Numbered from the stretch's first letter, positions 16,540-24,890 are shown. The stretch is DNA of 64,000 nucleotides from CAUYUA01 sp963575675 (GCA_963575675.1 CAUYUA010000272.1:1-64000), one strand, 5' to 3'. Notes: generated by a model from the sequence alone, not told the origin. Numbers and translations: made by a program.

Positions 16540-18909
16540 ATGGCGCCAATGTTCCAGTATAGAATTGCTGTTAAACTGCCCATAATCGTCATCGGCGTCA
16601 CGGTGAGCGCCTTATTGGCCATGGGAATTTTCGCCTATTTCGATTCGTCGCGAGAAATCAGACAAGCAGCTTCAGACAAATTAATCGCGTTAATGGAAGC
16701 TCGACGTGGAGAAATTTCACGTTATCTTTCCGGCGTCAAAGAGGATGTGTCGATTCTTGCGGGCAACCCATACATCCAGGATGTTTTGGAGAAGTTTGAC
16801 GCCTCATATCTTGCCTTAGGAAAGAACGCAGGCGCTCAATTGCAGAAACTCTATATTGCAAACAATCCACATCCCGTTGGCAAGAAACACTTATTGGACG
16901 TTGTAAGTGATGGTTCAAAATATGCGGCCACGCACCAAGCGTTTCACCCTTGGATGCGACGTTTCATTGAACAAAAGGGCTATTACGATGCTTTTCTTAT
17001 CGATGACGACGGCAACATTGTTTACACAACCTTCAAAGAACGTGACTTTGCAACCAATTTGGTGACGGGGGCATGGAAGGACACGGAGTTAGGCCGATTG
17101 TTCCAACGCCTGAAAGAATCGCGTCGCTCTGATTTCGTTGGTTTTTCTGATTTTACGCCCTATGCGCCCAGCAACGACGAGCCGGCGAGCTTTATTGGCG
17201 CGCCGATCCTGGGGGAGCAGAATCGTTTTATCGGCGCTTTGGTGTTTCAAATGCCGATTTCGCGAATCAACGCCGTTATGCAGGTCGCGTCGGGCATGGG
17301 GAAAAGCGGCGAGACCTACTTAATTGGTCAAGATCGTTTGATGCGTAGTGATTCACGTTTTTCCAAAGAATCATCAATTCTTAAGACGAAAGTTGACACT
17401 TTGGTTGCCTCCGCCGCTCTCAATGGGCAGAGCGGCGTTTTATTTGGAAGAGATTATCGTGAAACGCCGGTGCTCTCCGCCTATGGACCAATGGATTTTA
17501 TGGAGGTGCGTTGGGCGGTGCTTGCCGAAATCGATCAAGACGAAATTGATGCTCCGGTTCTTCAAGAAGCCCGTATGTTGGCGATTGGCGGCTTGGCGAT
17601 TATGTTCTTGGCGGCTTTCATTGGCGTTATGGCGGCGCGCTCGATTGCCCAGCCGATCTCTCGCATGACGGAATCCATGAGCCATCTTGCCGCCGGACAA
17701 CTTGACGCTCAGATTCCGGCTTTAGAGAAAAAAGACGAAATCGGGGAAATGGCCGCTGCGGTTCAAGTCTTTAAAAGAAACGCGATCGAAAAGAGACATA
17801 TGGACGAAGCAGAGCGGAAAAGGTTGGAGATCGAGAAAAAAAATTATGAGAAGCAACGCGCCAGAGAACAAGTCATTGGTCAAGAAATCGCGTGTTTGGT
17901 GGATGGGGTTGCGAAGGGAGACCTCTCGCAACGTCTAAGTTTGGCGGATAAAGAGGGCTTCTATCTGACGATCAGCGAGGGCGTCAATCGTCTTACCGAA
18001 TCCGTCTCCGGCGTCATTTCGGATTTGGACCGAGTGTTGTCGGCGCAAGCGAACGGCAATCTGAAGACGCGCATGATTCGCGACTATCAAGGCGCATTTC
18101 AAACTTTGAAGAAAAACGTGGACGCTACATCCGCAAAACTTCAGGATGTTGTGGGTCGAATCACCAAAGCCATTGATGCGATTGCCTCGGCAGCGGAGGA
18201 GGTCGCCACCGGCAGCGGCGATCTGGCCGAGCGCACGGAACAACAAGCTTCTAGCCTGGAGGAAACTGCGGCCTCGATGCAGCAGCTCGGCGCGACCGTG
18301 CGGCAAAACGCCGGAAACGCTCACCGCGTCAATGAAATGATTCTTGCCGCTCTTGAATCCGCCAAACGCGGAGGCGGAGTCGCCGTCGGCGCCATTGACG
18401 CCATGAAGCAAATCGCCGAATCGTCCAAGCGCATCACCGACATCATCGGCGTCATCGACGAAATTGCTTTTCAAACAAATCTTCTTGCTTTGAACGCTGC
18501 TGTTGAGGCCGCTCGCGCCGGAGACGCCGGGAAAGGTTTCGCCGTCGTCGCGCAAGAGGTCCGCATATTGGCTCAACGCTCCGCCCAAGCCTCCAAGGAA
18601 ATCAAAGCTTTGATTATGGCCGGAGATTCTCACGTCCAAATCGGCGTCGACATGGTTCGCAAGGCTGGAGACTCCCTTTCCGGAATCAGTCGAGACGTTC
18701 ATGATGTCTCGGACTTGGTCCGCGAAATGGCGAGGGCTGGATCGGAACAAGCTTCGTCACTTGATCAAATCAATTCTGCGGTCTCGCAAATGGATGAAAC
18801 GACTCAGAAGAACGCGGCTCTTGTTGAAGAAACAACGGCTGCTGCGCATTCTATGTCGCAGCAGGCTGATGATCTTCACGCCCTCGTTGGTTTCTTTAAA
18901 ATAGCTTGA
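16540..18909 (+). CDS. Methyl-accepting chemotaxis protein with dCache sensor
   Basis: A 789-residue inner-membrane chemoreceptor that would signal to CheA/CheW. Layout: membrane segment 1 at about residues 12-33, a long periplasmic sensor (about 34-344) of dCache type, membrane segment 2 at about 346-368, a HAMP domain, a charged coiled coil, a second HAMP-like stretch, and the cytoplasmic signalling hairpin. The highly conserved hairpin tip DEIAFQTNLLALNAAVEAAR lies near residues 640-660. No che genes are nearby, so it is an orphan receptor. No C-terminal CheR-binding pentapeptide is seen. An IS630-family element begins about 10 bp after the stop. Confidence 0.93.
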   Translation: MAPMFQYRIAVKLPIIVIGVTVSALLAMGIFAYFDSSREIRQAASDKLIALMEARRGEISRYLSGVKEDVSILAGNPYIQDVLEKFDASYLALGKNAGAQLQKLYIANNPHPVGKKHLLDVVSDGSKYAATHQAFHPWMRRFIEQKGYYDAFLIDDDGNIVYTTFKERDFATNLVTGAWKDTELGRLFQRLKESRRSDFVGFSDFTPYAPSNDEPASFIGAPILGEQNRFIGALVFQMPISRINAVMQVASGMGKSGETYLIGQDRLMRSDSRFSKESSILKTKVDTLVASAALNGQSGVLFGRDYRETPVLSAYGPMDFMEVRWAVLAEIDQDEIDAPVLQEARMLAIGGLAIMFLAAFIGVMAARSIAQPISRMTESMSHLAAGQLDAQIPALEKKDEIGEMAAAVQVFKRNAIEKRHMDEAERKRLEIEKKNYEKQRAREQVIGQEIACLVDGVAKGDLSQRLSLADKEGFYLTISEGVNRLTESVSGVISDLDRVLSAQANGNLKTRMIRDYQGAFQTLKKNVDATSAKLQDVVGRITKAIDAIASAAEEVATGSGDLAERTEQQASSLEETAASMQQLGATVRQNAGNAHRVNEMILAALESAKRGGGVAVGAIDAMKQIAESSKRITDIIGVIDEIAFQTNLLALNAAVEAARAGDAGKGFAVVAQEVRILAQRSAQASKEIKALIMAGDSHVQIGVDMVRKAGDSLSGISRDVHDVSDLVREMARAGSEQASSLDQINSAVSQMDETTQKNAALVEETTAAAHSMSQQADDLHALVGFFKIA

Positions 18910-19010
18910 AAAATGGCTTAATACCAAGTCTCGTAAACGGGGACTCATATTTTTCTCTTGCAAATACGGATATAAGACGATTCACTTGTGACAAACGATG
19001 GAGGTTTGTC

Positions 19011-19523
19011 ATGAGTGCAGCAATTAAACTTCGGAGCGATTTCTCAGGCGATGAACTTCGTAGATTTGCAAAAACATCGAAATGTCCGGCGCAGGTTCGG
19101 CGGCTTTTGACATTGGCGCACCTATATGACGGAAAAACGCGAAGTGAAGCCGCACAACTCAGTGGTGTCGGGTTGCAAACAATTCGGGATTGGGTTATTG
19201 TATTCAACAAGAAAGGCCCAGATGGGCTACTAGAAAGAAAAGCTCTAGGCAGAACATCTATTTTAAATGACGATCAAAGACAGAAATTATCTGAAATTGT
19301 TGAACGAGGACCATCTGCGGAGATTGATGGTCTCGTTCGTTGGAGGCTTCTCGATTTGGTGAAAGGGCTTTTTGACACATATCGCATACCCATCAGCAAA
19401 CAGACTCGGAGTCGAAAATTTCGTACTATGAAATTCAGAAAATTATCAACACGTCCCCGCCATTGGTCTCAAGCACCGGACACCATTGAAAATTTTAAAA
19501 AAACTTCCCAAACGAAATTATGA
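19011..19523 (+). CDS. IS630-family transposase, OrfA (DNA-binding part)
   Basis: A 170-residue N-terminal part of the transposase. It contains helix-turn-helix sequence (KTRSEAAQLSGVGLQTIRDWV near residues 43-63) and the KGPDGLL motif common in these proteins, then the linker KLSTRPRHWSQ. GGAGG precedes the ATG. Near its end lies the run TTTTAAAAAAAC (A AAA AAC at 19498-19504). Reading back one base there continues as FKKNFPNEIMKIKE, the sequence expected at this place in full-length IS630 transposases. The fusion protein is therefore likely made by programmed -1 frameshifting. Confidence 0.85.
   Translation: MSAAIKLRSDFSGDELRRFAKTSKCPAQVRRLLTLAHLYDGKTRSEAAQLSGVGLQTIRDWVIVFNKKGPDGLLERKALGRTSILNDDQRQKLSEIVERGPSAEIDGLVRWRLLDLVKGLFDTYRIPISKQTRSRKFRTMKFRKLSTRPRHWSQAPDTIENFKKTSQTKL
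19498..19504 (+). promoter_or_regulatory. Probable -1 frameshift site in the IS630 transposase
   Basis: The heptamer A AAA AAC lies in the orfA frame just before the overlap with orfB. A -1 slip joins orfA to the catalytic part in a frame that gives family-typical sequence across the junction. Such sites are known to regulate IS630-type transposases. Confidence 0.65.
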
Positions 19524-20071
19524 AGATCAAAGAAACACTTTCACATGAAAAAGTAATAGAGCTGTGGTGGCAAGATGAGGCTCGCGTCGGCCAAAAAACC
19601 AAAACAACAAGACGTTGGGCAAAACGAGGTTCCCGTCCTATGTCTCCCAAAGACCAAAGAACGCGTTCTGTTTGGTTATTTGGTGCAATTTGTCCTGCTT
19701 TAGGTAAAGCCGCAGGCTTAATTCTGCCTAAATGCAACAGTGCCGCTATGATCTTACATCTACGCGAAATATCCCGAAATGTTGCTTCCAATGCACACGC
19801 AATAGTTCTGCTTGATCAAGCCGGATGGCATACATCAAAACGACTAAAAGTACCTGATAATATAACGCTACTTCCGTTGCCTCCAAAATGCCCAGAACTC
19901 AATCCTGTTGAAAATATCTGGCAATATCTCCGTGAAAACTGGCTATCAGATATTATCTTTAAAACTTATAATCACATTGTTGAACGCTGTTGCTTCGCTT
20001 GGAATAACCTGGTGAAACGCCCTTGGAAAATTATGTCTATTGGTATCAGAAAGTGGGCCTATGGGTTGTAG
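19520..20071 (+). CDS. IS630-family transposase, OrfB (DDE catalytic part)
   Basis: A 183-residue catalytic half with the DDE residues in family context: the first Asp in WWQDEARVG, the second in IVLLDQAGWHTS, and the Glu in CPELNPVENIWQYLRENW. It overlaps orfA by four bases (ATGA). It is probably made mainly as the C-terminal part of an OrfAB fusion rather than from its own ATG. No stop codon or frameshift interrupts it, so the element may be active. Confidence 0.87.
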   Translation: MKIKETLSHEKVIELWWQDEARVGQKTKTTRRWAKRGSRPMSPKDQRTRSVWLFGAICPALGKAAGLILPKCNSAAMILHLREISRNVASNAHAIVLLDQAGWHTSKRLKVPDNITLLPLPPKCPELNPVENIWQYLRENWLSDIIFKTYNHIVERCCFAWNNLVKRPWKIMSIGIRKWAYGL

Positions 20072-20164
20072 TCATTGGGACTTGGTATAAAGCGGGGAGA
20101 AGACTTAAGCTTTTCGCTCTCATCCGGAGAGTATTCAGTAGAGATACATGTAGCGCTCACTACC

Positions 20165-20325
20165 ATAGATTGCTATCTGAGTGTCCGTTGGGAAAGTCCC
20201 CTGAGGCGCAATATGTGGTAGGGTGCGGAAAGCGCCACGTCACCAAGCATTGCGGCGCCCTCGACCTTTCCCAACGGACTCTAAGCCCTTTCTTCGATTG
20301 CCGTGGCAACTATAGCGAGTTCATG
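20165..20325 (+). ncRNA. ssrS: Probable 6S RNA
   Basis: The region reads CTATCTGAGTGTCCGTTGGG, then AAAGTCCCCTGAGGCGCAAT. Recalled from memory, E. coli 6S has CTCTGAGATGTTCGC followed by GTCCCCTGAGCCGATAT in the same order. The 3' part, GCCGTGGCAACTATAG, can close the stem with the 5' CTAT..AGTGTC. A perfect 14 bp pairing, GTCCGTTGGGAAAG with CTTTCCCAACGGAC, is an alternative inner stem. 6S RNA binds sigma-70 RNA polymerase in stationary phase. The usual neighbours (zapA, 5-formyl-THF cyclo-ligase) are absent. Ends are estimates, and another structured RNA is possible. Confidence 0.55.
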
Positions 20326-20448
20326 GCCCATGTATCTCTACCGAACACTCTCGTTTTTTCTTTGTTGGCTTCATCAGGTCATTTTAACTTGCATTTTTTG
20401 CAGAAAAAATGGAGAATTTGGCAATAGAATCGCTCTTGGGTGTTCGTT

Positions 20449-21720
20449 ATGTTGGTTGAATTTTCGGTCGGCAACTTTCTTTCAATCAAGGATCGCCAGA
20501 CCATCTCTATGGTTCCGGGAGCGTCGCGCGACGTTCGTGATAAGTTCAGTTTTTTAACCGGCTTAAAACATCCGTCTCATCTTCTTCGCGCCATTGCCGT
20601 TTTTGGACCGAACGCCGCCGGAAAAACCTCTCTCCTAATGGGGTTGGTAAGGATGGCGAATTTTGTGCTTGATTCCGCCAAAGAGCAGGAAGGGGATGAA
20701 ATCGATGTTGTTCCTTTTAAGTTATCTCGAGAAACTCGCGAACAGCCCAGCGAGTTTGAAATTACTTTCATTCAGGATCACGACGAAAAGAAGACGCGCT
20801 TCCAATATGGATTCAGCGCAACTCGTGAGAAGGTGATCGAGGAGTGGCTATTTGCTACGCCGGAGGGTGGGCGTTCTCAACGTTGGTTTCAACGAGCGTG
20901 GAATGCTGAAGACGGTGAATATCAATGGTATATTAACTCTACTCACGTTAAGGGCGAACGGGAAACCTGGAAAAAAGCAACTCGTGATAATGCATCTTTC
21001 CTCTCTACGGCAGTTCAACTGAAGGCGGATTCGTTGCGTGCGCCTTATAGTTGGTTTAGAAATGGGTTTAGAGCAATTTCAAACAATCCGATGAGAAGTG
21101 TGAAGGTCTCAGTCTTTTCAGCAAACAAGTGCGAAAAAGAGAAAACGAAAATTGTTGATTTTATGAAGTCTATCGATCTTAGTATTCATGATATAAAAAT
21201 TGTGGAGGAGGAGAGGAAATTTCATGGTTCTGTTCCGGAAGAGGTAAGAAATAATATTATAAAATCTTTTGGTGATAAGGAAAAGAAAGTATTTTTTGGT
21301 CATGTTGATAATGAAGGAGAGGTGCAGTATTTCCATGAAGGAGAGGAGTCTTCGGGAACAATTGCCGCTATTAATTTTTCTGGCCCTCTTCTTGATGTTT
21401 TGGATAAAGGGAGGACTTTGGTTGTTGATGAAATTCAAAACTCTCTTCATCCTCTTGCTTTGCGTCGATTTATCGAGATGTTTATCGATGATAAATCGAA
21501 CCCTCATGGAGCGCAGTTGATTTTTATAACTCACGATACGTTTATTCTTAAAAATTATTTGCATAGGGATCAGGTATGGTTGATTGAACGTAATGAGCGT
21601 CAAGAAACTATTGTCAGGCCTCTTTCAGACTATAAGCCAAGGGAAAATGAAGCTCTGGATAAAGGATATCTTGAGGGGCGTTACGGCGCATTGCCTTTCA
21701 TTACAGCAGGAGATATTTAA
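20449..21720 (+). CDS. AAA ATPase of an AbiL/RloA-like defence pair
   Basis: A 423-residue OLD-like/SMC-like ATPase. Walker A is FGPNAAGKTS near residues 51-60, a signature-like EESSGT comes before Walker B (TLVVDEIQNSLHPLALRRF), and an H-switch-like FITHDTF follows. N-terminal LVEFSVGNFLSIKD is typical of AAA_15/AAA_21 proteins. The start was set at MLVEF; three codons earlier another ATG exists. The gene ends 3 bp before a RloB-family gene, and this two-gene order matches the phage-resistance system AbiL (AbiLi/AbiLii) and RloAB. The second half is clearly AT-richer than the chromosome around it, which suggests transfer. Confidence 0.82.
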   Translation: MLVEFSVGNFLSIKDRQTISMVPGASRDVRDKFSFLTGLKHPSHLLRAIAVFGPNAAGKTSLLMGLVRMANFVLDSAKEQEGDEIDVVPFKLSRETREQPSEFEITFIQDHDEKKTRFQYGFSATREKVIEEWLFATPEGGRSQRWFQRAWNAEDGEYQWYINSTHVKGERETWKKATRDNASFLSTAVQLKADSLRAPYSWFRNGFRAISNNPMRSVKVSVFSANKCEKEKTKIVDFMKSIDLSIHDIKIVEEERKFHGSVPEEVRNNIIKSFGDKEKKVFFGHVDNEGEVQYFHEGEESSGTIAAINFSGPLLDVLDKGRTLVVDEIQNSLHPLALRRFIEMFIDDKSNPHGAQLIFITHDTFILKNYLHRDQVWLIERNERQETIVRPLSDYKPRENEALDKGYLEGRYGALPFITAGDI

Positions 21721-21723
21721 GCT

Positions 21724-22419
21724 ATGGGAAATGATCAACTTTTTAAGAAAAGAGATAAAAAGGAAAATTATGGTCGAAAAAACAAAAATCTCTCTCCGAA
21801 GTCTAGAATCTTGATTGTTTGTGAAGGAAAGACAGAGGTTTTCTATATTGATGATTTAATAAAAGACTTTTCTATTGATAAAAAAGTAATATATCTCATT
21901 GTTTCGAAAGATGCTACTGAGGGTAATGATCCGGATAAATCAGATCGTAGCAAACCAAACGGCAGTGATCTACAATCACTTATAAAATACGCAGAAGATA
22001 ACAAAGAGAAATTTGACTATATTTTTTGCGTTTGTGATAAAGACGCGTGGGGGGGCCAGGCATTTATTTCGGTTATAAAACAGGCAGAAGGCAGTGGAAT
22101 AAGGATGATTGTCTCTGAGCCTTGCTTTGAGTATTGGATACTTCTTCATTTCGAGTATACGACGGAAGGTTTTCAAAGAATGCCGGGAGAGAAATACAGC
22201 GATCGTGTTATTTCTAGTATTAAGAAACATATATCTTCATATGAAAAAGGAAATCGCAGTCAAGATATTTATAAGCAACTGAAAGGTAAAATGGAAAATG
22301 CGATTAAAAATTCAAAAATGTCTTTCGAGGGGGCAAAGAATGATTCGAAAATTAACACAAAAACAAATTTCCATGATTTGATTGAGTTTTTACGTGATTT
22401 GGTTAGCAAAAAATGTTAA
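21724..22419 (+). CDS. rloB: RloB-family protein, AbiLii-like
   Basis: A 231-residue RloB domain protein. Seen: ILIVCEGKTEVFYIDDLI near residue 34, FCVCDKDAW with conserved acidic residues near 100, and VSEPCFEYWILLHFE near 135, which are the family's recurring blocks. The fold is thought to be TOPRIM-like, which would make it the nuclease-like effector beside the ATPase, but this is inference. The start lies 3 bp after the ATPase stop, so the pair is co-expressed. Base composition is strongly AT-rich with many AAA and ATA codons, unlike the neighbouring housekeeping genes, a sign of horizontal acquisition. Confidence 0.82.
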   Translation: MGNDQLFKKRDKKENYGRKNKNLSPKSRILIVCEGKTEVFYIDDLIKDFSIDKKVIYLIVSKDATEGNDPDKSDRSKPNGSDLQSLIKYAEDNKEKFDYIFCVCDKDAWGGQAFISVIKQAEGSGIRMIVSEPCFEYWILLHFEYTTEGFQRMPGEKYSDRVISSIKKHISSYEKGNRSQDIYKQLKGKMENAIKNSKMSFEGAKNDSKINTKTNFHDLIEFLRDLVSKKC

Positions 22420-22590
22420 CGTCCCATATTAATTCATTTGCATTATTGATGTTTTAATATATCTTTTTGTTTGTACGCTGAAGGCAATGAAAATAAGAGG
22501 GTAAGATTGATGCTTTGGAACTAAAGTTTGTTATGTTGTGTGTTTGATGTAGCGCTTGTTTATAGGAATATTGTCGATTATTTAACAAAA

Positions 22591-22619
22591 GCGTCGCCTG
22601 TTTGGGCGGCGCTTTTTTT
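22591..22619 (+). terminator. Rho-independent terminator, target of a group IIC intron
   Basis: The stem GCGTCGCC pairs with GGCGGCGC (one G-U pair) over a 6-base loop and is followed by seven T. It reads rightward and could end the ATPase/rloB transcript, though it lies 170 bp past rloB. The intron fragment starts two bases after the T-run. Confidence 0.8.
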
Positions 22620-22620
22620 G

Positions 22621-22911
22621 GTGCGCTCAGAATGGGCGCGCTCTTGTGGGTGCAAGTTCTATCGTAAGCTGGTTATAGCGAACGAAGAGAAGCGCAACTA
22701 CGGAAGGGAGATCGACTGTGGGAAGGAAGCGTGGATCGAATTTGCGGGCCGATGAACGAGAACCGGATATGAGGTGAGGCTGACCGGATGGGAATGCCCA
22801 GACGTCTGACCTCAATCTCTCGAACACCGCCCTGGTGCGTATCGCAGCAGGGTGGTGTGGCAGGGAAGCGGTCATCAAGACCGCTCCCTATGCCGATTGC
22901 TCCATCGTTTT
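22621..22911 (+). mobile_element. 5' fragment of a group IIC intron (ribozyme domain I)
   Basis: The fragment starts GTGCGCTCAGAATGGGCGCG, fitting the GUGYG 5' end of group II introns. Further in it reads GGAAGGAAGCG, then CGATGAACGAGAACCGGATA, then TGAGG..GACCGGATG. These run in the same order as the domain I landmarks I recall from the Oceanobacillus IIC intron (GAAGGAAGCGGACGG, GAGGAACACGAAC, CAUAUGAGGCU). It sits right behind a terminator hairpin, the hallmark target of class C introns. Domains II-VI and the reverse transcriptase are absent, so it is a dead remnant ending beside pheA. Confidence 0.72.
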
Positions 22912-22923
22912 TTTTTGTGATTT

Positions 22924-23781
22924 TTATGCGATTTCTCGTCGGAAAGGGTGCGCTGGGTAGACGCCCAGGATTTTCACTTCGTGAGCGAAGAACGCCAATT
23001 CTTCCAGAGCAAGGCGTAGAGGCCGCTCTTCAGGCCGCCCTTCGACGTCGGCATAAAAACGCGCGGCGGTGAAACGACCGTCAATCAGGTAACTCTCTAG
23101 TTTGGTCATGTTCACGCCGTTGGTGGCGAATCCCCCTAATGCTTTATATAGAGCTGCCGGAACGCTGCGCACTCGGAAGACAAACGTCGTGACCGCCGGA
23201 ACATCCAAGGGCGGCGTTTGCGGCTGTCGCGCCATGATCAAAAACCGTGTGGTGTTATGCGTCGCATCCTCTATGCCTTGCATCAGACTCTGCATGTTGT
23301 AAATCCGCCCCGCCAAGCCGGAGGCGATTGCGGCTTCACTAGGATCGCCGCGCGCCGCGACTTCTCTGGCGGCGCCTGCCGTGTCGGCGTGGGTCATCGG
23401 CGCGATTCCGAGTCGGCGTAGAGTGCTGCGGCATTGTGATAGGGCTTGAATGTGGCTGTAAACGCGTTTGATGGAGTCGAGTGTGGCTCCAGGAGGGGCC
23501 AACAGATGGTGATTCACGCGCTGATAGTGTTCTCCGATGATGTGCAGGCCGCCGTTGGGTAAAAGCTGGTGAATATCGGCGACGCGCCCGGCGACGGAGT
23601 TCTCAACGGGAATCATAGCCAAACCGGCCTCGCCTTCAAGCACAGCCGAGAAGGTGTCTTCGAAGGTTGGGCAAGGAAGAGTGGTCATTTCTGGAAATAC
23701 GGTTCGGCAGGCGAGATCGGAATACGCGCCGAACGCGCCTTGAAATGCGACGATGTGACGGGTGGTTGTAAATTGAGGCAT
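22924..23781 (-). CDS. pheA: Prephenate dehydratase
   Basis: Catalyses prephenate to phenylpyruvate in phenylalanine synthesis. The 285-residue protein has the catalytic domain at about 5-185 with FQGAFGAYSDLA at the start, IPVENSVAGRV near 60 and the key Thr region THNTTRFLIMAR near 175. An ACT domain follows with GVNMTKLESYL for allosteric control by phenylalanine. It lacks a chorismate mutase domain, the usual arrangement in alphaproteobacteria. The ATG at 23781 is preferred over a TTG two codons upstream because AGGA then lies 7 bp ahead. It is followed downstream by an intron remnant. Confidence 0.93.
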   Translation of the reverse strand: MPQFTTTRHIVAFQGAFGAYSDLACRTVFPEMTTLPCPTFEDTFSAVLEGEAGLAMIPVENSVAGRVADIHQLLPNGGLHIIGEHYQRVNHHLLAPPGATLDSIKRVYSHIQALSQCRSTLRRLGIAPMTHADTAGAAREVAARGDPSEAAIASGLAGRIYNMQSLMQGIEDATHNTTRFLIMARQPQTPPLDVPAVTTFVFRVRSVPAALYKALGGFATNGVNMTKLESYLIDGRFTAARFYADVEGRPEERPLRLALEELAFFAHEVKILGVYPAHPFRREIA

Positions 23782-23827
23782 TTTCAATTCCTAAAAAAAA
23801 CAAAAAAAGAAGCGACGGAAGGAAAAC

Positions 23828-23960
23828 AATAAATCAAACAGGTCCAATGACTGTGTCAGGTCCAATAGCTGTGTTTTCAGTCTCTCGGGCCGAGGACGAA
23901 AACCTCTTTCATGATCCCGAGCGACGCGGAACACGGTTCCTGAACCCGTTTGATTTATTG
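23828..23960. repeat. FB repeat 10, medium form
   Basis: Outer arms AATAAATCAAACAGGTCC and GAACCCGTTTGATTTATT enclose CAGTCTCTCGGGCCGAGGAC and its partner. Near the left end the 18-mer CAGGTCCAATGACTGTGT occurs twice in tandem (23839-23856, 23857-23874) with two differences. It fills the gap between kdsB and pheA, both leftward, so it can terminate kdsB. Confidence 0.7.
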
Positions 23961-24030
23961 TTTTTCTTTCGTTTTTTTGTTGCGCTTCGATGTGTCGTTT
24001 CTCACGCATTCATATAAAAGTCTTTATCTC

Positions 24031-24792
24031 TCACGACAGATAACGACGGGCGCGTTCTAGGTCATCCGGAGTGTCGACGCCCAACGGGACGGCTTCCACA
24101 ATCGTCGCCTCTATTCGCATGCCCGCCGCCAAGGCTCGAAGCTGCTCCAGTTTTTCTCTCTGTTCTAGGATCGAGGGCGGCAGACGAACAAAACGCTCCA
24201 GCGCTTCGCGTCGATATCCGTATAACCCAATATGATGCAACAAAGATCCTTCGCCTGTCGGCGCGGTTGCGCGCGTAAAATACAGCGCTCGTCCATGAGA
24301 TTTTTTACTCTCTGACGACCATTCGACGACAGCTTTTACGACGTTGGGGTTGGTTGTTTCTTCCGGGTTTGAGATGATGACCGCCAATGTTGCGATATCT
24401 ACGGCGGGGTCTGCGAGCGGCGCGAATACGGCGCGCACGGTTTCCGGGCGAATGGTGGGCAGATCGCCTTGGATATTGATGACGGCGTCGTGTCGTCGAT
24501 CGGGATCGATAAGAGAGATCGCTTCGTGGATTCGGTCTGATCCGGAAGGATGATCTGGGCGGGTCATAATCGCCTGTCCGCCTGCGGCTCGCACGGCTTC
24601 GGCGATTTCAGGTTCGGCGGCGGCGACAATGACGGGGCCTATGTCGGCTTCGAGTGCGCGACGCCAGACGTGAACGATCATCGGTTGGCCGCAGATGTCG
24701 GCCAACGGCTTTCCGGGCAGACGGGTCGAAGCGAGCCGGGCCGGGATCACCACAATCGGATGACGAGGTGGTTCGAGAGGGTGCGTGTTCAT
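24031..24792 (-). CDS. kdsB: 3-deoxy-manno-octulosonate cytidylyltransferase
   Basis: Activates KDO with CTP to CMP-KDO for the lipopolysaccharide inner core. The product has 253 residues, and the nucleotide-binding IPARLASTRLPGKPL lies near residue 14. INIQGDLP, FTRATAP, HIGLYGYRREAL and the terminal GVDTPDDLERAR follow in family order. The start chosen is MNTHPLEPP; an upstream reading adds 45 residues that cross an 18 bp palindrome and is unlikely. The common GDxP in INVQGDEP is written GDLP here, a mild deviation. No other LPS gene is adjacent, though GT2 and GT4 enzymes occur elsewhere in the window. Confidence 0.92.
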   Translation of the reverse strand: MNTHPLEPPRHPIVVIPARLASTRLPGKPLADICGQPMIVHVWRRALEADIGPVIVAAAEPEIAEAVRAAGGQAIMTRPDHPSGSDRIHEAISLIDPDRRHDAVINIQGDLPTIRPETVRAVFAPLADPAVDIATLAVIISNPEETTNPNVVKAVVEWSSESKKSHGRALYFTRATAPTGEGSLLHHIGLYGYRREALERFVRLPPSILEQREKLEQLRALAAGMRIEATIVEAVPLGVDTPDDLERARRYLS

Positions 24793-24847
24793 GGAGAATG
24801 GGTGTAATATTTGATCTCGATTGGTCAAGCGGGAAATGCGTTGGCTT

Positions 24848-24890
24848 ACGCCGTCATGCCGAATGTTTGACGCATTCGGCATGACGGCGT
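24848..24890. promoter_or_regulatory. 18 bp perfect palindrome in the kdsB/mlaF divergent gap
   Basis: ACGCCGTCATGCCGAATG is followed by a 7-base loop and its exact reverse complement, then a T-rich run on the right (GATTTTTTATTTTTTT). It has terminator shape when read rightward, but no rightward gene precedes it. It could be a small dispersed palindromic repeat, a terminator of antisense transcription, or an operator. Confidence 0.5.

Larger units (their letters stand above)
18921..20088 (+). mobile_element. IS630-family insertion sequence, apparently complete
   Basis: The ends are ATACCAAGTCTCGTAAACGG on the left and, in reverse complement, ATACCAAGTCCCAATGACTA on the right, so the terminal inverted repeat is at least ATACCAAGTC with partial match further in. 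TA dinucleotides are present at both ends, as expected for TA-targeting IS630 elements. Length is about 1.17 kb, normal for the family. It encodes orfA and orfB joined by a probable -1 frameshift. It inserted right behind the chemoreceptor gene without damaging it. Confidence 0.85.

Noticed and set aside
17935..18750. A 271-codon leftward open frame inside the chemoreceptor gene
   Set aside because: It is fully antisense to the conserved signalling domain and has no ribosome site or protein motif.
20181..20280. SRP (4.5S) RNA or RNase P RNA in place of 6S
   Set aside because: The SRP tetraloop block GGTCAGGTCCGGAAGGAAGCAG is absent, and the GGAAAGTCC match to RNase P is not followed by the rest of its conserved core.
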